This document shows, one piece after another, positions 23,313 through 33,639 of a DNA stretch of 64,000 bases. The DNA comes from Mesotaenium endlicherianum (taxonomy: Eukaryota > Streptophyta > Zygnematophyceae > Zygnematales > Mesotaeniaceae), in assembly GCA_009602735.1 (NCBI GenBank), contig WELA01004268.1, forward strand, positions 216,334 through 280,333, given 5' to 3'. The notes beneath the pieces are model-generated. The model was not told the origin of the DNA and searched no databases. It saw nothing but the letters and a program-made list of their open reading frames with translations. The position numbers and the translations under genes were made by a program. Position 1 is the first letter of the stretch. Each line of letters opens with the position of its first letter.

Positions 23313-23715
23313 AAAGCTGGGAGGGCCGCTTAGCAGAGCTGTTTTTTGTACTTCCTAACTTTTTTCTAAGTTGAATTAGGACACTTAGGAGTATCATTAC
23401 TTCTTAATCGAGTAGAAGAAGCTTCAATGAAGAGGTATAGATATGATTTAATTTCTTAGCAAGCATGTGTAAGAATTAAGAAGTTCTTATAAATCCCACA
23501 TTTAAGAATGACTGAACTTCAACTTAGAATTATTTTCATACGCACTAACATTGGGAGAACCGCTTAGCAGAGCATGGTTTTTTGTACTTTCTAACTAGCT
23601 CATTGATTCAACAAAAAGACTTAGAAGTATCATTACTTCTCATACGAGTAAAATAAGCTTTAATGAAGACAAACATGATTTAAACTCTTAGCAAGCATGC
23701 ATGAGAGGTTAGAGG
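23313..23715. repeat. Two diverged direct repeats (about 170 bp each)
   Basis: Segments 23313-23485 and 23550-23715 share cgcttagcagagc, tttttgtact, agtatcattacttct, agcttcaatgaag/agctttaatgaag and cttagcaagcatg in the same order. They lie 3' of the transposase gene and contain no ORF. Confidence 0.7.
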
Positions 23716-23872
23716 TAATCCATAAAATGTAAATCATTCACACAAAATGCAACATTGCATGAAGTCATAATGCACCAAATATTAATTTCAAATGTATTCA
23801 TTTTCTCAACTTCCATTCTCTTTAATATGTACATGCTACCTTTACAACATACAAGTTAGCTGACCGACACAT

Positions 23873-26253
23873 CTAGTAACCAATTGCTCTTGGCCTTCTT
23901 CTTCCTAGAGCTGAAACACTAGGTCGCTCCTCCACCTCCTTTTCCTCTACCTCCATCTCCTCTTCCTCACTCAACGAGGCATGCATGGCAAGATTGAGAC
24001 CCTCCTCTTCGGGTGTTTCTAAGAACTCCGCTTCTTCAACCCATGGAGTGACGCCGACACTTGGTCCAAGGAAGTCCAAACTCTTCTCCTGAAGTCTCAA
24101 CATAGAATGCACATACACTAACTTCTTTGCTCTAGTAGGGAGCAGCCTATTGCGAAGTGGACTATGAACAAACCCGTACTCAGACCAATTTCTCTCACAT
24201 GCAGCTGCTGAACCAGGTTGCGACAATATTCTCATAGCAAGAAGTTGAAGATTAGGACAATGACTTCCATATGTTTCCCACCACTTGTGAGCAGGCATCA
24301 TGGTCTTATTAGCCTTGCAAACATCATCGCCAAAAATGTCACCGCTCTGCCGGTAGAGCGCCAACTCTCGATCCACCAACGCTCGGTCAAGCACACTTCC
24401 TCCGACAAGGGTATTCCGCACGTTGGACCAATCAGTTAGTAGACACTTCTCAACTGCCCAAGACTCATGGTCTTGGAACTCGGGGTCCAGATAGTAGCCT
24501 GTAGCCAAACAAAGTCAAGAAGCAAACTCAATATATAACAACACAATGCACTTCACAAAAAAGAGAGCAATAACAATAGCAAGCACAATAACAAGAACAA
24601 TGACCAACACACAATAACAAGCATGCAAGAGAACAACAGCCGCCGAGCAAGAGAGGTGAGCAACGTCAGAATAGACCTTTTACCCGCAGAATGTAGGGGG
24701 CTGTGAAGCTGGTCCCATCGAGCCTTCACGTCCTTCTTAACTTGGGTTCTTTGTGCCGGTTTGAGTCCTTCAACCTCAAGCACATGCTCTTTAATGGCAC
24801 TCATGCGAGCCCAGATCTTCCCAAGAGAAGGTTGTGGAGAGTCGACTAGTCGAAGGAGAACTACAATCGGCTCACACACGTCTACCCATACCTTCACTCG
24901 CTCCCAAAGTTCATCGTCACGAACTAGGTCTCTAATGTTTGTAGCCTCGCCTAAACAACCGTTCATGACCGCCCACTCAAGCCACCTACTGTCAGACACC
25001 ATAGCTTGTAAGGTATCCCTCACAACGATGAGTCTTTGCAAGCAAAGGAAGTTACTGGCAAACCTTGTGGGTCCTGGCTTCAACAACTCTAGTTTATTTT
25101 TTAGCCTTGCCCCATGCTCACGGTAAAGAGCGTGAGGCATGTGGTGGTTTGCAACAAACTGGACCAAGTGCTTGAAGCCATCAATTATGCCCTCTAGCTC
25201 TTTCATCTTTCCTAGGTCTTTCAACAGCAGGTCCAAAACATGAGCAGCACAAGGCGTCCAATATATGTGCGGGTGCTTCTTGCGAACCACATTACAACCA
25301 GCTACAATGTTAGCTGCAGAGTCTGTGCAAAGCTGTACAACATGATCAACCCCTACCTTCTCCACGGCCTCAAGCAGGTGATTACCAATATAATCACCCG
25401 TCTTCCTAGCACCCTCAGTGCTGATAGCATCCATGAACATCTCAGTGCCTCCCACAACCATAAGCACGTTAAGAAGAGGATGCCCGCATGGATCGGTTCA
25501 CCCATCTGCTACAATGCTACAACCCGTCAATGGTAGTCCTTTATTCTGTTTCTCCTCCCAAGCTTCTATCTTCAAGACCTCTTTATCTAATAGGGTACTT
25601 CCGAGAGGCTTATCCTTCATAGGGACGTACACTAAACCAGTTTCCTGAGTGTACTTACTGACAGCAACCAACATGTCCCTAAAGAACTCACTGCGAGCAA
25701 CATTGAATGATGAACCAGTACCATAAAAGAAGCGAGCGACAATCTCATGGACATTCTCAACATTCATCTTTTGGAACATGTCACTTAGAGAGGTCTGCCC
25801 TGTCTCCCTGCCTAAGGAAAGGGACCTCCCAACACTTGTACATGCTGAGCCACTAGCACCAGTACCCCATTCATGCACACGCTTTCGTGCAGCTTGTATG
25901 GTACTCTTCCTACGTCGCGTTCCTAATAGAGAACTAGCCATACCCTTGCTACGGCTAATCATGAGATCTAGAACTTCATCGGGAACCTCCTCAAGCTGAC
26001 TAACATCCTTACAGCCTCCCGTGAAATGGCCACGAATCCGCGTGACTCCACCGGTAAACTCCCTGGGGCAGTAGTTGCACTTCTCCTTTGGATATGAATT
26101 CTTGGACTTGGCTTCCACAACGATGGTCACATGGCCCCACTCTGGACCAGACGTTGCAGCAACTGCTCTAGGGGGCAGACGAGCGGTCAAAGCTCCAGTG
26201 AATACCCTCATTCCAGAAAGCGTTGCTCCGGACGAAGTGGATGGTTGAGACAT
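23873..26253 (-). pseudogene. hAT transposase (BED finger, DUF659, hATC), two exons, one stop
   Basis: Exon 1 runs 26253-24684 and exon 2 24498-23873; the intron 24683-24499 has GTAAAA and CTACAG ends and splits a Gly codon (LHSAG|YYLDPEF, the typical hAT junction sequence). The spliced length is about 731 codons. A BED zinc finger lies at residues 59-81 (C59, C62, H76, C81). Next come a DUF659 domain, the RNase H-like region (LCTDSAANIVAGCNVV, TPCAAHVLDLLLKDL), and a C-terminal hATC dimerisation domain (WWETYGSHCPNLQLLAMRIL ... ERNWSEYGF). An in-frame TGA at 25498-25500 replaces the Trp expected in ADGWTD, so this copy is probably non-autonomous. The C-terminus is Glu-rich then basic. An acceptor tgcag just before the ATG suggests an upstream non-coding exon. 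Confidence 0.88.
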
Positions 26254-26369
26254 GATACGCGTGAAACCTGCAATAACGGAGACCAGCAACCAGTAAGAGA
26301 CAAAAGAATATGCCAGTCAAACAAGCAAAAGAGCAACAATAGGCAAGCAAGAGAGCAGGAAGCCCCAAC

Positions 26370-29300
26370 AAAAGCAAGCAAGGGGCTGGCAACCCGCCCC
26401 CACTAAAACCCTAAATAGCAAGCAAAGGCAAGCTAGCCCGCCCCGACTAAAACCCTAAGACAGCAAGCAAGGGACTGGCAGCCAGCCCTGACAAAAGCAA
26501 GCAAGGGGCTGACAACCAGCCCCGACAAGACTCAAAAGCAAGTTCGGGGCTAGCAGCCAGCCCCGACAAAACTAAGCAAGGCGCTGGCAGCCCGCCAAAT
26601 TTTATTATGGTTGGCTTTTTTTGCATCTTTTGCAGTCAAGGTTCCCATGGTACCTGTTCATATTTGGTTACCAGAAGCACATGTGGAAGCACCTACCGCT
26701 GGTTCTGTCATTTTAGCAGGCATTTTGCTTAAGCTGGGTACTTATGGATTTTTAAGATNCTTAAGATTTTCCCTCACTAATACCCTAAACAGCAAGCAAA
26801 GGCAAGCCAGCCCGCCTCGACTATAACCCTAAGAGAGCAAGCAAGGGGCTGACAACCAGCCTCGACAAAACTCAAAAGCAAGTCCGGGGCTAACAGCCAG
26901 CCCCGACAAAACTAAGCAAGGCGCTGGCAGCCCGCCCCCACTAAAACCCTAAACAGCAAGTAAAGGCAAACCAGCCCGCCCCGACTGTAACCCTAAGACA
27001 ACAGGCAAGGGACTGGCAGCCAGCCCTGACAAAAGCAAGCAAGGGGCTGACAACCAGCCCCGACAAGACTCAACAGCAAGCTCGGGGCTAACAGCCAGCC
27101 CCACAAAATCAAGCAAGGGGCTAGCAGCTCGCCCTGACAAGAGCATGCAAGGGGCTGCTGCAGCAAAGCAGCAGCCAGCCCGCCCTGACCAGAGCATGCA
27201 AGGGGCGGCTGCAGCACAAAAGACAGACTGCCCCGACCAAAGCAAGAGAAAAATACGCAAGGGAGGGAGACGCAGGGGAAAGGGGGGGGGCCTGAAACAC
27301 TTGTTGGAGATTGGCTGCGTGTGGATTGGCGCAAGGCCTGCCGACTCGCTCGTTTTGAACTTGGGCTGCTTCACACATAAGAGAAGGGACAATGTAAGAT
27401 AGACAACAGCACACCATCAAGAGCACGGTGCTGCAGCCAGACAGCCCCAACCAAAACAAGCAAGGGGCAACTGTAGCACAGCAGCAGCCAGACAGCATGC
27501 TAGACAGTCCCACTCAAAAAAGCAAGGGGCGCGCAAACGCCACTACCAGTAAGAACAGGGCAAAGAGGGAGAAAGGAGATAGGGAAGGGCATGGCACCTG
27601 ATGCGCGTGTCGCAAGACGTGTGTGCACAAATGAGGGGTGAGTCTGGTAGCTTCTTCTTCACGCCTTCCTCACTGACACAAGACACACAAAAGGGCATAG
27701 GGTCGTCAAAACAGCAGCAGCAACCCCAATCAAGCAAGCAAGGGGCGAGCTGCTGCAGCACCACAGCAGCCAGACAACATGCACCAGACAGCATGCAAAG
27801 GGCGACTGCTGCAGCCAGACAGCAGGGCGGCAGCCAGCCCCACCAACAGCAAATAAGGGGCTGGCAGCCAGTCCCAACACAAGCAAGCAAGGGGCTGGCA
27901 GCCAGCCCCCACAGAAGAAAGCAAGGGGCTGGCAGCCAGCCCCGACCACAGCAAACAAGGGGCACGAGAGAGAACGGGAAAGAGGAAGGAGGATTAAGGC
28001 ACCTGTCCACGTGTCAATGTCGCTCACGCGTCAATGGGCACACGTGGGGTAGGCACAAGGGGGGTCTACTCGCTCCTTATTGTCTTGCCCTGCTTCACAA
28101 AAGACAAAAAAGGAGACAAAGCTGTAAAAAGATGCAACAGACAGCTAGCCCTAATCTACAGGACACAAACACGCAAGCACGAGGGAGAAAGTTCACAATC
28201 AGCAGAACAACAAATGTGCAATGGGTGCACAAAAACAGCAGCCGAGTTAGAAAAGGAAGGAAGCAAGAATGAACAACACAGGCACAGCAGGTTGCAGATA
28301 GAGCTGGTGCAAATGTGGACTAAAATCTCAAAATTGTAAGCAAGGGGATGCCAGCCAGCCCCGTGAAAACCGAGCAAGGGGTTGGCAGCCCACCCCTACT
28401 AAAACCCTGAAACAGCAAGCAAGGGGCTAGCTGCCAGCCTCGACAGAAGCAAGCAAAGGGGCACAACAGCAGCCAGCCCCAATAAAAACCCTGACTTAAC
28501 GAGCAAGAGGCTGGCAGCCCACCCCGACTTAAACACATTGCAAGCGAGGGGCTGGCAGCCAACCTCGACAAAAGCAAGCAAGGGGCACAACAATAGCCAG
28601 CCCCGACTAAAACCCTAAACCAACAAGAGGGGCTGGCAGCCAGCCCCAACACAAGCAAGCAAGGGGCTGCCAGCTAGCACCCCAAAAAGCAAGCAAGGGG
28701 CTGGCAGCCAGCCCCGACACAAGGAAGCAAGGGGCTGGTTGCCAGCCCCCTCAAAAGCACGCAAGGGGCTGGCAGCCAGCCCCCCTAAGAGCAAGCGAGG
28801 GGCTGGTTGCCAGCCCCCCAAAAAGCATGCAAGGGGCTGGCAGCCAATCCCGACACAAGCAATGAAGGGGCTAGTTGCCAGCCCCAACACAGGCAAGCAA
28901 GGGGGTGGCTGCCAGCCCCAACACAAAAAAGCAAGGGGCTGGTTGCCAGCCCTCCAAAAAGCAAACAAGGGGCTGGCAGCCAGACCCGACACAAGCAAGC
29001 AAGGGGCTGGTTGCCAGCCCCGACAAAAGCACGCAAGGGGCTGGTTGCCAGCCCCCCTAAGAGCAAGCAAGGGGCTGGTTGCCAGCCCCCCAAAAGCAAG
29101 CAAGGGGCTGGTAGCCAACCCCAATACAAGCAATGAATGGGCTGGTTGCCGGCCCCGATACAATGAAGCAAGGGGCTGGCAGCCAGCCCCGACACAGGCA
29201 AACAAGGGGCTGGTTGCCAGCCCCGACACAAGCAAGCAAGGGGCTGGTTGCCAGCCCCGACACAGGCAAGGAAGGTGCTGGCAGCCAGCCCCGACATAGG

Positions 29301-29525
29301 CAAACGAGGGACTGGTTGCCGACCCCGACACAAGCAAGCAAGGGGCTGGTTGCCAGCCCCCCAAAAAGCAAGCAAGGGGTTGGCAGCCAGCCTCGACACA
29401 AGCAAGCAAGGGGCTGGTTGTTAGCCCCGACAAAAGCACCAAGGGGCTGGCAGCCAGCCCCCCTAAGAGCAAGCAAGGGGCTGGCAGCCAGCCCCAACAA
29501 TAGCAAGCAAGGGACTGGTCGCAAA
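26370..29525. repeat. Hairpin minisatellite array, unit about 34 bp
   Basis: Tandem units of the form aaggggctggcagccagccc plus a cgacacaagcaagc-type spacer, each holding the palindrome GGGGCTGG-N3-CCAGCCCC. The core 28615-29525 is nearly continuous, about 26 units. The left part is organised in longer blocks with cccactaaaaccctaa linkers and interrupted by non-repeat modules (about 27240-27420, 27540-27690, 27960-28330). Long open frames on both strands here are by-products of the repeat. The array lies upstream of the transposase, inside the hAT. Confidence 0.9.
26597..26772 (+). pseudogene. nad4: Mitochondrial nad4 fragment within the hairpin array
   Basis: The plus strand reads [20 protein letters not shown], then [12 protein letters not shown] and [16 protein letters not shown], the strongly conserved mid-part of plant mitochondrial NADH dehydrogenase subunit 4. 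The plastid homologue NdhD has a different sequence here (WLPDTHGEAHYS). It is flanked on both sides by array units, with clean breaks after cccgcc and before ctcactaataccctaa. A single N sits near its right end (26759). It is either a nuclear insertion of mitochondrial DNA or an assembly chimera. Confidence 0.8.
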
Positions 29526-30800
29526 GAGGGCAAGAGGGGGTGGACGCACCTGAGAGATGTTGGTGGTGAGGCGCGTGAGCGTAAAGACGGCGCCACCTTG
29601 TAGTATAGAACGGGCTTGAATCACGCCGTCCACTCCAGCTTCGGCCCGTCCGCTGCTGGCCTGGATGTGTTACAGCCTGAGGGGAGGGAGCAGCCGACAA
29701 CAAAAGGGCAGCTTAGATCAACCTGTGAAAAAAGCAAATGTAGCCCGTGGAGGCAAGGAGCAGCTACCGCTTGCAGACGAGCTGTGCCTATGCCTATGCC
29801 CTCCAGCCCCCCCCCCCCCCCTACCTTCACATGCCCGCATAACAAGAGGGTGCAGGCTTGGTTGCTGCACGAGCATACCTGAATGTTGAAGTTCAATGGC
29901 GAGGCAGGGAGAACAATCGCTGACGTAGCCTTAAAGCTTCTTCTAAACTCTTGAACATGCTGGAATAAGAAATAAAATAACAACAGAATCGTTAGGCATG
30001 CCTAGTAGCAGTAACACGTGCTAGATATGTTCCCAAACACAATCTTTACATAATGTGGATTTGCTAAATACGAACTTAGCAAGCCATTGAAGAAGAACAG
30101 GTCTCCTAAAGGAGGGATAAAGAGATATGGGGGAACTTCTCGACCTTAAAAAATAGCCGTCGATACCAGGTGCAACCAGCCACAGCCTCATGTGAGGTTC
30201 CCTGAATACACACGAAGGGATAATGTGAGACATAGTAAGCACAACGTACGGGATCAACAATAGAGAGAGGACGTGAATGAATAACATGTAGCCACCTAAT
30301 CCTGCAAGCAACTGGGATCATACAAAATTCAAGGTTTCATGGAAGAAACCTTATTACAATGTACAAAGAGGTTTCATGGAAGAAACCTTATTACAATGTA
30401 CAAAGAGGAATGCAAGGCAGCAAGGTCCTAAATGCGGAAGTAAGAAAACTTACGATGAATAGCAGGTGCAAAATGCAAAGAGAGGCGCTAGAAGTCTCTT
30501 AAGTAGGCTCCGCAAAATTGGCCAATAGGATTGTAGCTTGTAAGATGGGCAGCAACTCAAGCAGATGCACGTTCAAGAGTTGCAGGCGAAAATTGAAATG
30601 GCTGGTGGCCAAAATATTGGTGAAAAGGCTAGTGACTTTTTTTTAGTTCCCGCCATTGCTCCACAAACCTGTCAAGATGCACTTGGTAGTTTGAATCCCG
30701 TCGATTGACGATGTATGCAAAGTCACGAGTGAAACAGAGCGTACAGTGGCGGACATGAAGGTGTCAAAATGTTGCTGGGCGGCGCGCACGAATAAAAAAT
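29526..30800. other. hAT right internal region, no supported gene
   Basis: Non-repeat DNA between the array and the right terminus; probably the 5' leader side of the minus-strand transposase gene. It contains a C-run at 29808-29821 and a 37-bp tandem duplication (30332-30405). No conserved protein is seen. Confidence 0.45.
30332..30405. repeat. Tandem duplication, 37 bp x 2
   Basis: aggtttcatggaagaaacct and the following bases to caaag occur at 30332 and again at 30369, identical as far as I can see, suggesting a recent duplication. Confidence 0.9.
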
Positions 30801-30888
30801 TAATCGTACGCTTAGTACGAACGTACCGACGCAGTACGCTTATTTAAGCGTACGAAGGTTGGCCAATACGGCGTACGGCGTAACCCTG
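30801..30888 (+). repeat. hAT right terminal and subterminal region
   Basis: Contains tacgcttag (30807), tacgcttat (30836) and the inverted aagcgtacg (30846), ending ggcgtaaccctg, the inverse of CAGGGTTACGCC. Confidence 0.65.
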
Positions 30889-30896
30889 GATGAATG

Positions 30897-31357
30897 GCCA
30901 GATGATATCTCTATGATGGATGGCGATTCGGGATGATGGGAGATGGCGGTGGATTAGGTTAACCGAGGTCCTACCAACGTGGTTAACTCCCGGGTAGGCG
31001 GTGCCATCGCACTGGCCGTTGAACAGTAAACTCATTCCATGTACATATGCTAGGCATTGCTCTCGAGTTCGGCATTCGGAAACGAGGCCAACTCTCTTGT
31101 ACAGCTTACTGAGAGAGATCTGAAATTAAGGCGAGAAGCCATTGATATGCACTGTCTTCTAACCTTGCTTATGTATGAGTTTACTGAGTGCATTATTGAT
31201 GCTAGTTTACTCGCATTTGATTTACAAGTGTTGTTCACTGCTAGTGTGTTGTCCTTTTGCCGTTTAATCAGTTAACGGAAAATCCATAAAGATTACTTGC
31301 TGATATAAAGATCTCTATTAATTGTTAATCGCCTATCTGGTAAGTCAATTCATTTCA
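30897..31357 (+). repeat. A1 3' LTR, right part
   Basis: Continues the LTR after the hAT target duplication and ends aattcatttca at 31357. The following GAAGA completes the A1 target duplication. Confidence 0.93.
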
Positions 31358-31362
31358 GAAGA

Positions 31363-31474
31363 GGACCCAGAGTTTGTCGACGGTGGAGCAGCTGAGTTCA
31401 ACTCGAGTATGCAGAAGAAGAACGGCATATGGTACTATGGTGATTGTCATGATTTATTAAGTCGAGGTTGACGT
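31363..31474 (+). mobile_element. Gypsy fragment B, right part
   Basis: Continues B after the A1 target duplication. The frame reads DPEFVDGGAAEFNSSMQKK, followed by GIWYYGDCHDLL, the linker between RNase H and integrase. B ends within about 110 bp, where element C1 or its leader begins; the exact border is uncertain. Confidence 0.7.
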
Positions 31475-32481
31475 ACAAAACCAAGCTCTACGTGTGTGAA
31501 CCATCAACGTAGGAAGACCAACTTTGCATTGACTTTACGCATCCATATGTTGACCTTCTCTAGATTTCCGAGTCACCAAAGTATAGCGCGTCGAAGCATC
31601 TTCCGAATGGCACCGATTTCGCGAGCGAGATAGACGCGATCTAGTCCGCACTCCTTTTGGCACCTAGCTGAATCACACCAAATGGCCAACTTGTGACTCA
31701 ATGCACCCAAAGGTGACAATGTTGACTATTCGTGACCCCAAGGACCCCTAGCTTTGTGCGCACAAATCCGCGAGCCCTTTAGACTACATAAGTCTTGCAT
31801 TTCCATAGTATAAGGACATCATTGAGGCTATAACTTGGTGACTGCATCACCTACTCCTAGAGGAAGCTTCCTCAAGTTTCAGATTCACTTTTGAGGCGCT
31901 ATCTAGGTAGAACTACCCAAGGTAAGCTCCACCATTGAGAGACACTTAGCATATTCTACGTGCTTTGCTTTGATTGGTTTGAGTTATACTTAGCCTATAG
32001 GAGTGCTAGTACATGCCTTGTACACATTAGTGGACATAGGAGAGCCTCCTAGAGTGACTACATGCATTGGATCCGCCGCATACAGCGCCGGGTTTTCAGG
32101 AGTATAAGTGCTAGAGAGGTCCCTAGAGGAACATCTTTTTAGAAGTCCCATTATGCCAATTGTAAGTCACAGAGATTATCAGTAAAGCTTTCATCTCTTG
32201 TGTTTTCAGGACCACTTAGTCTCTCTCTTGTGAAGAGCAAGCCTTGCTGGCTTCCAATCACTAGAAGAACTTCACAAGTGGTGAGCAAAGTCACACCTTA
32301 TACCCCCTGCCATAGGACTACTCTTGAAGATCATGATGTGCTTCCAGTGATCTTTTGGGCCAGACTTCATTAGTTGTTTTCCTACCAGATTACAGTCTTG
32401 AGGAGCTCACTCTGGAGAGTACACACTTCTTACTTCTAAAAAGATCTCTCTTTGCCTGCACGCAATTAGAATCTTCAGCGT
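31475..32481 (+). other. Probable 5' LTR and leader of element C1
   Basis: About 1 kb without ORFs directly upstream of the C1 gag. Position suggests an LTR plus leader, but I cannot define LTR ends, because the matching 3' LTR is not in the window and no obvious primer-binding site is seen. Confidence 0.4.
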
Positions 32482-33600
32482 ATGCCTACCCGTAGTGGGC
32501 GTGCTTACCAGCCTTACTACGAAGGGGTTTGTGGAGAAAACTCAGACTCGGATCTCAGTACTGTCATTGAACCCTCTGAAGGGGACCAGCCGGCACTCGT
32601 GCTTCCTCTGATTTTCCCTGAGCCGTCTTCCCATTGGGCTCACCACGATTCCTGGTATCCCATGGGAGGTGACCACGAGGTCAAGGCTGACAGGTCCTCC
32701 CTCTTTCGCTTCAGCGGCAGACCAGGAACCCGTGATCTGGACAACACAATCTCAGAGTTCGAGGCTGAGTTTGTGACCGCAAGGCTTAAGACGTCCGCGC
32801 TCACTAAGCGTGACGTGTTTTATACGCTCATGCGCTATCTCCTCTACGAGGCCCGTGACACGTTCCGTGAGAAGGGTGACGAGACCTACACACGCACAGA
32901 GCCTGTAGGGGAACCCCCAGTGGAGACCCCCCTCGTTGATTCGGTCAAGGCCTTCTGGGACGTCCTCAGGAAGGAGTTCCAGGTCGCGACCAAAGAGAAG
33001 GTGTACGAGCTGCACCACTTCTTCCGCCGCAAGAATGAGACGATTCGCATGGTGTACCGCCGCTTGACGCACCTTTGCCGAGACGTTGGCACCGTCACTG
33101 ACCGAGAGGCAGCGGAGATCTTCTTGCGCGCCGTAGAGCCACGTTTGAGGGAGCGAGCCATGGCTCCTCTCATCTACCACATCGGCTCCGAGTACTCGCT
33201 GGAGGACGCTTACCTCTCAGTCGAGAAGCAGAGCTTGGCCGCCGCACGGAGCAACATTAGCGACCATGTAGGCCTCGCGTCCACGGGCGTACGCCAGGAG
33301 TCTTCGGTGCTGCCATCCACGACTATGCGCCCAGTTCCGCCTCGCCAGCCCCAGCAGCAGCAGCAGCCTCAGCGCTCTCAGCTGTCCCAGCAGACCCAGC
33401 AGCGCGGGGCTCTGCGTGGCCGCATTTCCATGGCCGCCACGACGAGCGACCCCTGTTGGTCTTGCGGGAAGACGGGCCACTCTCGCTAGAACTGCACTAT
33501 TGCGCAGAATGGCAAGCCCGGTGACTGCACCTATTGTGGCAAAGCCGGCCACCTGCAGATCGTATGCCTGCAGAAGAAGCGCGACGTCGAGAACGGACAC
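32482..33600 (+). CDS. C1 gag polyprotein
   Basis: Starts MPTRSGRAYQPYYEG. The capsid-like core includes FRFSGRPGTRDLDNTISEFE and EFQVATKEKVYELHHFFRR. A Gln/Pro-rich linker leads to two CCHC zinc knuckles (C-W-S-C-G-K-T-G-H-S, then C-T-Y-C-G-K-A-G-H). The knuckles bind element RNA during packaging. GC content and codon use are far higher than in the family A elements. Part of a fossil element. Confidence 0.8.
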
Positions 33601-33639
33601 GCTCGTGACGGCCCTGCGCAAGCAGCAGGACTTCGGGGC

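Larger units (their letters stand above)
22671..30888 (-). mobile_element. hAT-superfamily DNA transposon, 8.2 kb, inserted in the A1 3' LTR
   Basis: The family A LTR is interrupted exactly between duplicated copies of GATGAATG (22663-22670 and 30889-30896). An 8-bp target duplication is the hAT hallmark. The right end reads, inverted, CAGGGTTACGCCGTACG; the left end reads CACGCCGTAC, which aligns after a short gap. Both ends carry repeated (T)ACGCTTA-type subterminal motifs. Inside are a two-exon hAT transposase gene on the minus strand, a long hairpin minisatellite, and a nad4 fragment. The transposase frame has one premature stop. It is unusually long for a hAT, mainly because of the array. 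Confidence 0.93.
14283..31357 (+). mobile_element. Family A chromovirus, copy A1 (with nested hAT)
   Basis: A full-length Ty3/gypsy chromovirus: 5' LTR 14283-15001, PBS, gag, pol, a third ORF, PPT, and a 3' LTR (22413-22670 plus 30897-31357) split by a hAT transposon. The flanks carry a perfect 5-bp target duplication GAAGA (14278-14282 and 31358-31362). LTRs are 719 bp each and about 96% identical by eye, so insertion was moderately recent. Without the hAT the element is about 8.9 kb. It is broken at roughly ten places. Confidence 0.93.

Noticed and set aside
26597-26772. Plastid ndhD instead of mitochondrial nad4
   Set aside because: The sequence [10 protein letters not shown] and LLKLGTYGF is the mitochondrial form; NdhD has WLPDTHGEAHYS at this place.
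26400-27000. Telomere-like ccctaaa motifs
   Set aside because: They occur singly within array linkers (aaaaccctaaac), never in tandem.
26370-29525. CRISPR-like repeat/spacer pattern
   Set aside because: Palindromic units of ~34 bp superficially resemble CRISPR repeats, but spacers are not unique, there are no cas genes, and the context is a eukaryotic hAT transposon.
28615-29703. Long minus-strand open frame of 362 codons (and others on both strands) in the hairpin array
   Set aside because: The unit length is about 34 bp, so all frames read through repeats of Leu/Ala/Cys/Gly/Pro; there is no family resemblance and the frames overlap on both strands.
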